Positions 14,780 through 23,723 are shown, numbered from the stretch's first letter. The stretch is 64,000 nucleotides of DNA from Brevibacterium sp. CCUG 69071 (GCF_021023135.1 NZ_PGFV01000001.1:992001-1056000); one strand, 5' to 3'. Made by a program: numbers and translations. Notes: generated by a model from the letters alone, not told the origin.

Positions 14780-16579
14780 TTACGCTTGCGTTCCGGGCGA
14801 GCTCGACGCGAATATCCCTCCTGCAGCCCATGACGCGTATTCGCGAGCGATGTCTTCGAGCGCGGTGTCGCTGAGGTCACCGACGCCGTGGACGAAGAAT
14901 CCGGAGCAATAGATCATGCCGACTCGTGCGGCGGTGGTGGCGTACGGGGAGGTGAGCTCGTTCATCGTTCGTCCGTAACGCCCCTCTGGCACGTAGTCGT
15001 GGGCGCGTGACCAGGTCGACACCGCGATGGTGAGCTCTTTGCCTTCCAGTGCGTGTCCGCCGGGCCCGTAGGCCCAGCCGCGTTCCAGCGCGACTTCGAG
15101 CCATTCGGATAGCAGTGGCGGGGCGCTGTACCAGCGGAAGGGGAACTGCAGGACGATCCGATTGTGCCTGGCGAGTTCCCGCTGCTCAGCTGCGGCGTCG
15201 AAGCCGTCGGTTCCGCGGACGTCTGCCAGCGCGCGGACGGTGATCTGCTCTTCGGTGTCGAGTGCTCGGAGCCAGGCGGCGTTGACGCGTGATTTCTCCA
15301 GGTCGGGGTGGGCGGCGATCACCAGTGTGGTTGGCTGCATGGTCTCGTCGGCTACTTTCGCTGGTGGGCGTTCTGTTGATTCGTCCCGCGTGCTGACGCG
15401 CACGATGACCAGGGCGATCACTGCGACGACACCGAGGAGCGTTGCAAACGCGATCACGGCATTGCCGAGCCCGATGGCGTCAGCGAGATAGCCGGTGGCC
15501 ACCGGCAAGACTCCAGCCGGGACGTAGCCGGAGATGTTGAGCGCGGCGTTGGACTCGGCGCGTCGTTCGGGAACGATCCGTGTGGCAATAAGCGTGAGGC
15601 CGGCAAGCTGACCCAGCCCTTGGGCGGTGCCCGCGAACAGAGCGGCGGCGAGGAAGACCGGCCACCATGGCGTCACGGTGACAGCGAGCCCCAGCATCCC
15701 CATCGAGACCACGGCGGTGATGGAACTGAGTGCGAGATGCTCTCGAGTGGAGAGGCTGCCCGCGGCGAACTGGATCCCGGTCGCAAGAAGGAACATTGCG
15801 CAGGCGACAGCCCCCGCAATCAGGGGGTCCGGAACGCCGATCGGTCCAGCCAGTACCGAGGGCCCCAGCGAGAGCACGAAGGAGGTCGCTGTGATGCCCG
15901 GGCCGAAGGTAGCTGCGCCCCACAGGAGTTCACGCCGACGATCCCGTGGAGGCATCGGCCAACGAAGGAGTCGTTCGCCCGTGCTTCCGACCTGCACCGC
16001 CCGTGCCAGCGGCAACCGCATACTGACTGCCAGGGCCGCGAGGCCCAGCGCCGTGACGACGGCGAACGTCCACAGCTGCGGTGTGGGGGTGGTCTTCGCG
16101 GTGATCTCCGAGAGCATCGGGCCGAGGCCTGCGCCGAGCACCATGGAGGCGGACGCGATGAGACTGCCTGCCCTCTTGCGCGCAGACGGCGCGACGTCGA
16201 CTACTGCGGCCATCCCCGCCGTCACCGCTCCTCCGACGGCGACGCCGGCCAGCAGCCGGGCCAGCAGCAGCCACGCGACGTCCAGGGCGAGCATGAACAG
16301 CGCCCCGGATGCAATCGCGGCCACCATGGCCGGCACGAGGACCACGCGCCGCCCGTATCGGTCGGCAAGCCCGCCGGCGACGATGAGCGTGCCCACCAGC
16401 CCGACCATGTAGCAGGCAAAGATGATCGTGAGCGTCCCGGACGAGAAGCCCCACTCCCGCTGCCACTCGACGTACAGCGGCGTCGAGGCGTTGGACAGCA
16501 CGAACACCGATACGACCGTCAGTGCTGCTGCCACGGACCATCTGAGATTCCGTTGTTCGACTTCTCGCTTGATCTCCAC
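14780..16579 (-). CDS. MFS transporter fused to a KefF-like NAD(P)H quinone oxidoreductase
   Basis: One continuous 599-residue frame. Residues 1-395 are a 12-helix major facilitator (STPLYVEWQREWGFSSG start, GGLADRYGRR loop). Residues 415-599 form a flavodoxin-fold quinone reductase of the KefF/MdaB family (LVIAAHPDLEKSRVN, FPFRWYSAPPLLSEWLE, GWAYGPGG, SPYATTAARVGM). The linker holds an internal Met (414) that could also give a free reductase. Coupling efflux to a quinone-reducing enzyme suggests handling of a quinone or other electrophile. The GTG start is close to a large operator shared with the divergent ArsR-type regulator. No stop or frameshift separates the two domains. Confidence 0.85.
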   Translation of the reverse strand: MEIKREVEQRNLRWSVAAALTVVSVFVLSNASTPLYVEWQREWGFSSGTLTIIFACYMVGLVGTLIVAGGLADRYGRRVVLVPAMVAAIASGALFMLALDVAWLLLARLLAGVAVGGAVTAGMAAVVDVAPSARKRAGSLIASASMVLGAGLGPMLSEITAKTTPTPQLWTFAVVTALGLAALAVSMRLPLARAVQVGSTGERLLRWPMPPRDRRRELLWGAATFGPGITATSFVLSLGPSVLAGPIGVPDPLIAGAVACAMFLLATGIQFAAGSLSTREHLALSSITAVVSMGMLGLAVTVTPWWPVFLAAALFAGTAQGLGQLAGLTLIATRIVPERRAESNAALNISGYVPAGVLPVATGYLADAIGLGNAVIAFATLLGVVAVIALVIVRVSTRDESTERPPAKVADETMQPTTLVIAAHPDLEKSRVNAAWLRALDTEEQITVRALADVRGTDGFDAAAEQRELARHNRIVLQFPFRWYSAPPLLSEWLEVALERGWAYGPGGHALEGKELTIAVSTWSRAHDYVPEGRYGRTMNELTSPYATTAARVGMIYCSGFFVHGVGDLSDTALEDIAREYASWAAGGIFASSSPGTQA

Positions 16580-16584
16580 CGCCT

Positions 16585-16624
16585 AGTTCGAAACTACTCG
16601 TATCAGTACGAGTCGAGTCGAACT
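16585..16624. promoter_or_regulatory. Nested symmetric operator between MFS/KefF fusion and its regulator
   Basis: A 40-bp dyad: outer arms AGTTCGA (16585-16591) and TCGAACT (16618-16624), inner arms CTCGTA (16597-16602) and TACGAG (16607-16612), with 5-bp spacers on both sides and centre TCAG. A further half-site, CAGTACGA, follows at 16631. The perfect symmetry and the position between divergent genes mark it as the binding site of the ArsR-type protein encoded at 16669. Confidence 0.75.
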
Positions 16625-16668
16625 TATCATCAGTACGAAGAATCTCCAACAGCGGGTAGACTGCGGGC

Positions 16669-17043
16669 ATGCACACACTTGCGCCGACCTACGCCAATGA
16701 GACGGGGCCGCCTGACGAGCTCCCCGAGCGACTGCCGGAGCCTGCGGTGGATGAGATCCGTCTCGAGCGCATCATGGGTGTGCTAGCCGAGCCCCTCAGG
16801 CTGACGATCATCCAGAAGCTCCTGCTGTCATCCGAGGACTTCGACCAGACCTGCGGGTGGTTCGGCTTCGACCGGCCCAAGTCCACACTCACGCATCACT
16901 TCAAGGCACTGCGCGAGGCCGGCGTCATCACCCAGCGCCAGTACGGCCTCGAGCGACGCAGTCGCGTCCGCCTCGAGGACCTGAACACCCGCTTCCCCGG
17001 GCTCGTCGACTTAGTGCTCGACTGGCGCGCAGACGCGGGCTGA
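16669..17043 (+). CDS. ArsR-family winged-helix regulator of the MFS/KefF fusion
   Basis: A 124-residue protein with the ArsR-type core RIMGVLAEPLRLTIIQKLL, then FDRPKSTLTHHFKALREAGVITQRQYG. It has only one cysteine (in QTCGWF), so it is not a classic metal sensor. Homologues that control quinone or antibiotic exporters sense small molecules or cysteine oxidation. It is divergent from the MFS/KefF fusion with the 40-bp dyad between them, so it most likely represses both genes. Confidence 0.8.
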   Translation: MHTLAPTYANETGPPDELPERLPEPAVDEIRLERIMGVLAEPLRLTIIQKLLLSSEDFDQTCGWFGFDRPKSTLTHHFKALREAGVITQRQYGLERRSRVRLEDLNTRFPGLVDLVLDWRADAG

Positions 17044-18035
17044 CCTGCCGGACGGGTCGCTGAGCCGGAGATAGACATATCCAGTGCGATCATCGGATCG
17101 AACAGTACGCGCGCATGCCTTGCGGGCCATGTCATTCACGTTAGCTGTATGAGGGCCGGACGTTGGTGACGCCTTTCTGCAAGCGCGACGCCGGCGGCTG
17201 GCCGCTCGCGCCTGAATGGGACCGGTGATAGTTGTAGTGGATGTTGCAGACGGCGATCGCTGCCGTGCGGGCGTCCTCGCTGGCGAAGCCCCGGGCGTAG
17301 AGCAGCTCCTCGGCCAGGATGCGCTGGTAGCGCTCCACCTTTCCGTTGCGGCGAGGGGTGTATGGCTTGGTCCTCTGGTGCCGGGACTGGTTGCCGACGA
17401 TCCGGGCGAAGTCGCCGGAGCGATAGCACGCGCCATTGTCTGTGAGGACGCGGTGGATGTGGAAGATGCCGTGTGCGGCGAACCAGACCTTCGCTCGGGC
17501 CAGGAACGCCGCCGCGGTGGCTCCCTTCTCGTCGCTCAGCGGTTCGGTGCAGGAGAGCCTGGAGAAGCCGTCGACGGCGGAGTGCAAGTAGATGTAGCCG
17601 CGCTTTGCGCCCGCTGATTTGGCGCGACCTGCGGCCTTGGCCTGGTCACTGTCGCGGCCATGGATCTACCAGCCGCCACCGTCGGGGATCCTGCCGACCT
17701 TCTTCACATCGAGGTGCACCATGTGGCCGAGCCAGTGGGCCGAGATCTTTCCTGGCTTGCGGTTGTTATCCCCTCCTGGGTCGATGAACCGTCGTTGAGC
17801 GAGGCCGAGCCTGGTCAGATGCCGGCTGACGGTTCGGCGGTTGATCGTGACCTCGAGCTCGTCGAGCTCGTCAGTGATGCGTTGGGCTGACCGCTTGTGC
17901 TCACGCCGCCAGGTTTCGATCCGCTCGATGACCCAGGCTGGTGTGGCGTTCGGGCTCCGGTGGGGGCTCGATGAGCGGTCGCGCAGCCCGGCATCTCCGG
18001 GACGTCGCCATCGGTTGACCCACTTAGGGCGTGTC

Positions 18036-18629
18036 TCATAACCGTTTGAGCCAGATGGTGATGGCCCGTACGACCGCGCCGCCGCGGTAGTTGACGGCGA
18101 GTTTGTCGTAGCGGGTGTTGAGGCCACGCCACTGCTTGTCATCGTTGAAGCCGCGCTCGACGACGTTGCGCGCCCTGTAGTCCTCGCGGTCATAGGTCAC
18201 GGGGCGACCGCCTTTCGCCCCGCGTCGCTTGCGGTGTCTCTGCTGATCGGCAGGCTCCGGGATGACCGAGACGATGTCACGATCGCGCAGGTGCTGCCGG
18301 ATCGCGCGGGAGGAGTATGCCTTGTCGCCGCGGACGCGCTCGGGCCTGGTGCGCGGCCTGCCCGGTCCGTGGCGGGCGACGCGCAGGTGCTCCATCAGGA
18401 TGGAGAACATCGGCGCGTCGCCGGCCTGGCCGGGCCCGACGAGCACGACCAGCGGGCCGCCTTTCCCATCGACGAGGTGATGGATCTTCGTCGACAATCC
18501 GCCGCGTGACCGGCCGATCGCGTGATCAGCAGGCTCCGCGCGCAGATCCTTGTAATTCGATTCAGCCCCCTGTGTCGCGAGGCAGGTTCGTCGCATGCTG
18601 ATGGGCGCGGTTGACCGTCGAGTCAACAC
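18036..18629 (-). CDS. IS5-type transposase, second frame
   Basis: It overlaps the first frame and continues it: GRSRGGLSTKIHHLVDGKG, VRGDKAYSSRAIRQHL with the second catalytic Asp, and YRARNVVERGFNDDKQWRGLNTRYDKLA with the final Glu. It ends in the left inverted repeat. The sensible part begins near 18590; codons before that belong to the first frame. Confidence 0.82.
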   Translation of the reverse strand: MLTRRSTAPISMRRTCLATQGAESNYKDLRAEPADHAIGRSRGGLSTKIHHLVDGKGGPLVVLVGPGQAGDAPMFSILMEHLRVARHGPGRPRTRPERVRGDKAYSSRAIRQHLRDRDIVSVIPEPADQQRHRKRRGAKGGRPVTYDREDYRARNVVERGFNDDKQWRGLNTRYDKLAVNYRGGAVVRAITIWLKRL

Positions 18630-18921
18630 TCACGTCCCACACCAGCTCACCAGCGGCGTCCGCGTCGGCGAGCACCTCCGCATGGATCTTGTCCCACGTG
18701 CCATCTTTGCTGAGGTCGCTGTGACGACGCCACAAGGTCGTCCAGGCTCCGAACTCAGCAGGCACATCCCGCCACGGTGAGCCCGTCCGGAACCGCCAGA
18801 CGATGCCCTCGACGATCAGACGGTGATCGGCGAACGGCCGCCCACCCTTCGGCGACGCCTTCGGCATCAACGGCTCGATACGAGCCCAGGCTTCATCGGA
18901 GAACGTCTGAGTACGAGACAT
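18562..18921 (-). CDS. IS5-type transposase, first frame
   Basis: A 119-residue frame starting MSRTQTFSDEAWARIEPLMP, with GGRPFADHRLIVEGIVWRFRTGSPWRDVP and the first catalytic Asp region WDVSVDSTVN. It ends at a TGA just after a G-run (GGGGG at about 18569-18573), where the second frame continues. A programmed or accidental frameshift would join the two. Confidence 0.85.
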   Translation of the reverse strand: MSRTQTFSDEAWARIEPLMPKASPKGGRPFADHRLIVEGIVWRFRTGSPWRDVPAEFGAWTTLWRRHSDLSKDGTWDKIHAEVLADADAAGELVWDVSVDSTVNRAHQHATNLPRDTGG

Positions 18922-19085
18922 GCCTCAAGTCTCCGACGAGAATCACCCGACGGTTATGAGACACGCCCTAGATGCGCAGGCACGCGAGATCCCCATCTCG
19001 GCGGCCACATGGGCGATGGGACGCGTCTTACATCGCTCGACCAGTCGGCGGCGTCCCTCGAGGCTGAGCGGGGCGTTGGCGTGGC

Positions 19086-19523
19086 TCATGCGTCCATCTC
19101 GTATGAGCGGTCCATCAGGTCGGTCATCGCCTGTTGGAAGTCGCGGCGCTTCTTGTCGCTCCAGCCTGTGGTCAGCTCAACGAACACTTCCTCCTGCCAA
19201 CGATGCGCTTGGTCCAGGATCGACCGGCCCGCAGAGGTGAGTGATGCTTCGCGTCGTCGGCCATCGGTCGCGGACGCTGCCATGACGAGATACCCGGCTG
19301 CGGTGGCGCTCTTGATCAACCGTGACGCGCCGCTCTGGTCGAGCCCGATCTCCTGCGCGATCGCGTTCACCGTTGCCGGGCTGGCGCGCAGCCTCAGAGC
19401 ATGGACAGCCTCGCACACGAGCACGAGCCGCCCCTGCTCACCGCCAGTGTCTGCTGCGGCAGAGCGGCGTGACCAGTGCCTGACGAAATGGAACAGGACC
19501 TGTCCCGGGCCGAGGTCTGTCAC
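19086..19523 (-). CDS. MarR-family regulator
   Basis: A 145-residue winged helix protein: LRASPATVNAIAQEIGLDQSGASRLIKSATAAGYL, then the wing ATDGRRREASLTSAGRSIL. The GTG start overlaps the stop of the SnoaL-like gene (GTGA), so the two form an operon; the frame to 19751 is a shadow. Its stop lies inside the start of the adjacent IS481 transposase, so its last residues may be insertion-derived. It probably binds the ATGCGA-T-TCGCAT dyad upstream of the operon. Confidence 0.85.
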   Translation of the reverse strand: MTDLGPGQVLFHFVRHWSRRSAAADTGGEQGRLVLVCEAVHALRLRASPATVNAIAQEIGLDQSGASRLIKSATAAGYLVMAASATDGRRREASLTSAGRSILDQAHRWQEEVFVELTTGWSDKKRRDFQQAMTDLMDRSYEMDA

Positions 19524-19900
19524 TCGGTTGCCGCCATCTCGCGGCAGATGTAGGCCAGCTCGAGAGCGGCCTTGAGGTCTGGCAGCCTGAAAGCAGCCGT
19601 GACCTTCCCGGCGGCAGCGCGGAAGACGGTCGCTACTCGCGTGGATTCCGTGCTCTTGGGCCAGGTCGCGTCCTCCCCGACCACCATCAGTCGCTCGCTT
19701 ACAGGGTGCCAGGACAGCGGGACCAGCTTGATCCCCGAGCGCTCCACCCACTCGGCAAACTGCGCAGGCGTGATCGGGCCCGCGCCCTTCGGGCCGAGCA
19801 CGACGACCGGATCGCCTACCGCACGCTCAGATCGCTGCAGGTCGCGGGCATTGACGCTCGCATGCCACTCGTTGATCGCTTCTTCAAGGTTGGGTTCCAT
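19520..19900 (-). CDS. SnoaL/NTF2-like protein
   Basis: A 126-residue protein with the first helix EAINEWHASVNARDL and a cone-like alternation of strands (DPVVVLGP, RLMVVGEDATW, TRVATVFRAAAGKVTAAFRL) typical of SnoaL/NTF2-like folds. No catalytic residues can be assigned. It is first in an operon with marR. A dyad 13 bases upstream suggests that the pair is autoregulated. The function is unknown. Confidence 0.65.
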   Translation of the reverse strand: MEPNLEEAINEWHASVNARDLQRSERAVGDPVVVLGPKGAGPITPAQFAEWVERSGIKLVPLSWHPVSERLMVVGEDATWPKSTESTRVATVFRAAAGKVTAAFRLPDLKAALELAYICREMAATE

Positions 19901-19912
19901 GACCAGAAGTAT

Positions 19913-19925
19913 ATGCGATTCGCAT
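19913..19925. promoter_or_regulatory. Candidate MarR operator
   Basis: The perfect dyad ATGCGA-T-TCGCAT lies 13-25 bp upstream of the SnoaL-like start codon, over the likely promoter of the snoaL-marR pair. Confidence 0.5.
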
Positions 19926-20077
19926 GCATCGACGCTCGAGTGGCCGCGACATCAACCTCCTGCCCCGCAACAACTAGCAGGCGCGTCGGGGGCAGCGGCG
20001 CACGGCCGTGACATCACAGTGAAAGGCGCAGCACCAAGTTTCGACTCACCTGAGCATGAGCCCCATGACCGATATCC

Positions 20078-20097
20078 TAGGGAAGCTGATTTCCCTA
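20078..20097. other. Hairpin after the island dnaE
   Basis: TAGGGAA and TTCCCTA pair around a 6-nt loop, 11 bases past the dnaE stop codon. There is no T-run, so termination is uncertain. Confidence 0.35.
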
Positions 20098-20107
20098 TGG
20101 CCGGCAG

Positions 20108-23100
20108 CTACTCGATCGAGTTCGCGCCCAGCAGTGCCTTGACTTCCGCATAGAGGTCATTCGTCACAGACACCGGGTGGTTGGGGAGATCGAAGTGGAC
20201 GATGCTCTGCGGCTTGCGCATCTTCAGATGGGTCGCCGTCTCTCCTGGATGCCTTGACAGAATGTCGCCGAGTTCGGTGACCCGTGGTTCCGTGGTGGCG
20301 TCTTCTGCAATAAGGATGGTGAATGGCCGGTCGTGCCGGTCGATCATGGCATCCAGGACTTCGATGCCGTCGGCATGGAGGTTGAGTCCCTCGTCACGGA
20401 CGCTCACTCGTCCGGTCACAGCGACGACTACGTCTTGTTCGAGGGCCGATGAATAGAGCTGGTGCGTCTTGCCCATCACCATGACGGTGACATCAGCGCT
20501 CAGGTCTTCAACGCGAACGATCGCGTAAGGATTTCCAGAGGACTTGGCAACACGTTGCTGGACTTGAGTGATCAGACCCGCCACGGTGATGCGCTGACCG
20601 TCCTTGGGCGGCTTCTCTCCCAGTAGCTGCTCGATTGCATGGGTCGACCGCTTCGAGAGCTGCTGCTCAAGCCCGGTAAGCGGATGGTCGGAGACATAGA
20701 GTCCGAGCATGTCGCGCTCGTGACCGAGCTTCTCGAGCCTTCCCCACTCAGGGAGTGTTGGGATCTCGGCCGACACATCATCGAATCCCTCGCCATCGAT
20801 CCCGGCGAACAGGTCGTACTGCCCGCGTGCCTCTTCCCGTTTGACGGACGTCGTAGCGTCGACAGCTTCTTTGTGGATGCTGACGAGTGCACGCCGAGAA
20901 TGGCCGTACTGGTCGAACGCCCCTGCCTTGATCAGCGATTCGACCGCCCGCTTGTTGGTCGCCTCCTGCGGAACTCTCCGGAGGAAGTCGTGAAACTCTT
21001 CGAATGGACGCTCTTTCCGGGTGCGCACGATCTGTTCGACCACGTTGCCGCCCACATTGCGGATCGCCTCGAGACCGAAGCGGATGTCTTCGCCGACGGC
21101 GGCGAAGTACCGGATCGACTCGTTGACGTCCGGTGGGAGGACGCGGATACCCATCCTGCGGGTCTCCCCGAGGTAGAGCGCCATTTTGTCGCGATTCTCT
21201 CCCACACTGGTCAGCAGTGCGGCCATGTACTCAGCTGGGTAGTGCGCCTTGAGGTAGGCCGTCCAGTAACTGAGGAGGCCGTAGGCGGCGGAGTGGGCCT
21301 TGTTGAAGGCGTAGTCGGAGAACGGCAGGAGGATGTTCCACAGGGTCGTGATCGCCTCCTCGCTGTAGCCGTTCGTACGCATCCCGGATGAGAACCCCTC
21401 GAATTGCTTGTCGAGCTCGGCCTTTTTCTTTTTGCCCATCGCACGGCGCAGCAGGTCGGCCTGACCGAGCGTGAAGCCCGCAAGGACCTGAGCGATGGTC
21501 ATGACCTGCTCTTGGTAGACGATCAGCCCGTACGTCTTGCCCAGGACCTCATCCAGCGGCTCGGCGAGCTCGGGGTGGATGGGGACGATCTCCTGCTGCC
21601 CGGTTTTGCGCAGCGCGTAGTTGATGTGCGAGTTGGCCCCCATCGGGCCTGGCCGGTACAGGGCACCCACAGCGGTGATGTCCTCGAAGTGATCAGGTCG
21701 CGCGAGCCGCAGTAGAGACCGCATGGCGTCGCCGTCGAACTGGATGACCCCGAGCGTGTCGCCGCGGCGCATGAGCTCGAAGACGCCGGCGTCATTGAGC
21801 GGCAGCTCCTCGAGGTCGATCTCCTCGCCACGGTTGGTGCGGATGTTGTCGAGCGCGTCGCTGATGATGGTGAGGTTCCGCAGACCGAGGAAGTCCATCT
21901 TGATCAGGCCGAGGCCCTCACACGTCGGATAGTCGAACTGGGTGATGATCTGCCCATCTTGGTCCCGCTTCATCAGTGGGATCACGTCCATGAGGGGCTC
22001 GCTGGACATGATCACCCCGGCCGCGTGCACTCCCCACTGCCGCTTGAGGTTCTCCAACCCTGTCGCGGTGTCGTAGACGGTCCGAACCTCGGGGTCGGAT
22101 TCGATGAGAGCCCGGACGTCCTGAGCTTCGGCGTAGCGCGGATGCTCGGAGTCGAAGATGCCGCTGAGGGGGATGTCCTTGCCGGAGACGGTCGGAGGCA
22201 TGGCCTTGGTGACCTTCTCCCCCATGCTGAAGGGGTGTCCGAGGACGCGAGCAGAATCCTTCAGTGCTTGCTTGGCCTTGATCGTGCCGTAGGTGACGAT
22301 CTGTGCGACCCGGTCGTCACCGTACTTATCGGTGACGTACTGGATGACCTCGCCCCGGCGGCGATCGTCGAAGTCCACGTCAAAGTCAGGCATCGACACG
22401 CGATCGGGGTTCAGGAACCGCTCGAAGATCAGATCGTGGACGAGCGGGTCGAGTCCGGTAATCGTCAGCGCGTAGGCGACCATCGACCCGGCTCCGGAGC
22501 CGCGTCCAGGTCCGACGCGGATGCCCTGGCTCTTGGCCCACTGGATGAAGTCGGCGACAACGAGGAAGTAACCGGCGAAGCCCATCTGGAGGATGATCGC
22601 GGTCTCGTACTCCGCGCGCTCACGTACCTCCTGGCTGATGCCACCCGGGTAGCGCATGTTCAGTCCGCGCTCGATCTCCTTGACCAGCCAGGTCTCCTCG
22701 GTCTCCCCGTCGGGCACGGGGAACCGCGGCATGTAGTTCGCCGAGGTATCGAACTCGACGTTGCACCGTTCGGCGATCAGCAATGTGTTGTCGCAGGCCT
22801 CCGGGAAGTCGCGGAACAAGTGCCGCATCTGCGCGGCTGATTTCAGATAGAACTCGTCGGCGTCGAACTTGAAGCGTTTCGGGTCGTCCATGGTTGACCC
22901 GGACTGCACACACAGCAGAGCGGCGTGGCTCTTCGCGTCGTCTGCAGCGACGTAGTGCAGGTCGTTCGTGGCCACGAGCGGCAGGCCGAGGTCTTTCGCG
23001 ATTCTGATGAGGTCGCCCATCACACGCTTCTCGATTCCCAGGCCGTGATCCATGAGTTCGCAGAAGTAGTTCTCCGCCCCGAAGATGTCGCGGAAGTCCG

Positions 23101-23620
23101 CCGCCGCCTGCCGGGCCTCGTCGTACTGTCCGAGACGAAGACGCGTCTGGACCTCGCTGGAGGGGCAGCCGGTCGTCGCGATGAGGCCCCGTCCGTAAGT
23201 GCTCAGGAGCTCGCGGTCCATCCTCGGCTTGAAGTACTGCCCCTCCATCGAGGCCAACGATGAGAGCCGGAAGAGGTTGTGCATGCCCCCGGTCGTCTCC
23301 GCGAGCATCGTCAAGTGCGTGTACGCCCCGGCCCCCGACACGTCGTCTCGAGATCCGTCACCCCAGCGGACACGGGTACGCTCCGAGCGGTGAGTGCCTG
23401 GGGTCAGATACGCCTCGGTCCCGATGATCGGCTTGATACCAGCGTCCTTCGCGGTCCGCCAGAACTCGAACGCCCCGAAGACGTTCCCGTGGTCTGTCAC
23501 GGCGACCGCGGGCATGCCCTGACGGGCGGCTTCGTCCACGAGCGGACCGATGTGGGCGGCCCCATCGAGCATGGAGTACTCGCTGTGCACGTGGAGATGG
23601 ACAAACTCTTCTGTTGGCAT
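20108..23620 (-). CDS. Second, island-borne DNA polymerase III alpha subunit (DnaE)
   Basis: A full-length 1170-residue replicative-type DnaE. The PHP domain keeps its metal ligands (HLHVHSEYSMLD, TDHGN, GTEAY, YTHLTML, TTGCPSS, TNDLHY). The catalytic aspartates are in [11 protein letters not shown]. The clamp-binding motif QYDLF, an OB domain and a C-terminal tail follow. It matches the chromosomal dnaE1 at 59066 along its whole length but differs at many positions, so it is a divergent homologue rather than a recent copy. It is longer than ImuC/DnaE2 error-prone polymerases and keeps the clamp motif. The start ATG 23620 has GAAGGA upstream. The divergent LysR-type gene may control it. A drug-insensitive spare polymerase is one inferred role. 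Confidence 0.92.
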   Translation of the reverse strand: MPTEEFVHLHVHSEYSMLDGAAHIGPLVDEAARQGMPAVAVTDHGNVFGAFEFWRTAKDAGIKPIIGTEAYLTPGTHRSERTRVRWGDGSRDDVSGAGAYTHLTMLAETTGGMHNLFRLSSLASMEGQYFKPRMDRELLSTYGRGLIATTGCPSSEVQTRLRLGQYDEARQAAADFRDIFGAENYFCELMDHGLGIEKRVMGDLIRIAKDLGLPLVATNDLHYVAADDAKSHAALLCVQSGSTMDDPKRFKFDADEFYLKSAAQMRHLFRDFPEACDNTLLIAERCNVEFDTSANYMPRFPVPDGETEETWLVKEIERGLNMRYPGGISQEVRERAEYETAIILQMGFAGYFLVVADFIQWAKSQGIRVGPGRGSGAGSMVAYALTITGLDPLVHDLIFERFLNPDRVSMPDFDVDFDDRRRGEVIQYVTDKYGDDRVAQIVTYGTIKAKQALKDSARVLGHPFSMGEKVTKAMPPTVSGKDIPLSGIFDSEHPRYAEAQDVRALIESDPEVRTVYDTATGLENLKRQWGVHAAGVIMSSEPLMDVIPLMKRDQDGQIITQFDYPTCEGLGLIKMDFLGLRNLTIISDALDNIRTNRGEEIDLEELPLNDAGVFELMRRGDTLGVIQFDGDAMRSLLRLARPDHFEDITAVGALYRPGPMGANSHINYALRKTGQQEIVPIHPELAEPLDEVLGKTYGLIVYQEQVMTIAQVLAGFTLGQADLLRRAMGKKKKAELDKQFEGFSSGMRTNGYSEEAITTLWNILLPFSDYAFNKAHSAAYGLLSYWTAYLKAHYPAEYMAALLTSVGENRDKMALYLGETRRMGIRVLPPDVNESIRYFAAVGEDIRFGLEAIRNVGGNVVEQIVRTRKERPFEEFHDFLRRVPQEATNKRAVESLIKAGAFDQYGHSRRALVSIHKEAVDATTSVKREEARGQYDLFAGIDGEGFDDVSAEIPTLPEWGRLEKLGHERDMLGLYVSDHPLTGLEQQLSKRSTHAIEQLLGEKPPKDGQRITVAGLITQVQQRVAKSSGNPYAIVRVEDLSADVTVMVMGKTHQLYSSALEQDVVVAVTGRVSVRDEGLNLHADGIEVLDAMIDRHDRPFTILIAEDATTEPRVTELGDILSRHPGETATHLKMRKPQSIVHFDLPNHPVSVTNDLYAEVKALLGANSIE

Positions 23621-23708
23621 CTGCGTCCTTCCGAACAACGCGTGGTTGACCGGTCCAGTTCAACAGTGCATACAGACGTGCATCCAACAACGTGGACATC
23701 GGTGCGCC

Positions 23709-23723
23709 ACAACCAGACGTTGT
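23709..23723. promoter_or_regulatory. Candidate LysR site between lysR and island dnaE
   Basis: The inverted repeat ACAAC-N5-GTTGT, a T-N11-A-like dyad, lies 19-33 bp upstream of the lysR start and about 90 bp upstream of dnaE. CAACAACG at 23685 may be an extra half-site. Confidence 0.45.

Larger units (their letters stand above)
18027..18968 (-). mobile_element. IS5-family (IS427-like) insertion sequence
   Basis: The 942-bp element has perfect 18-bp terminal inverted repeats (GGGCGTGTCTCATAACCG at 18027-18044 and its complement at 18951-18968) flanked by TA on both sides. It is inserted in the IS481 transposase gene. The two overlapping transposase frames are typical of the IS427 group. Confidence 0.9.
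17141..19089 (-). pseudogene. IS481-family transposase, broken by an insertion and a stop
   Basis: Read on the minus strand, the gene starts MSHANAPLSLEGRRR...HVAAEMGISRACA (19089-18971), is cut by the IS5-type element, resumes KWVNRWRRPGD, and reaches GRIPDGGGW, where TAG (near 17667) replaces a sense codon. The rest reads GYIYLHSAVDGFSR, VLTDNGACYRS, and KPYTPRRNGKVERYQRIL to 17141, giving the DDE integrase core. It can no longer make a full transposase. Its first codons overlap the stop of marR (19086), so the insertion probably defined the end of that gene. Confidence 0.88.

Noticed and set aside
20108-23620. Island DnaE as an ImuC/DnaE2 mutasome polymerase
   Set aside because: It keeps the PHP metal site, clamp motif and replicative length, lacks ImuA/ImuB neighbours and has no LexA box upstream.
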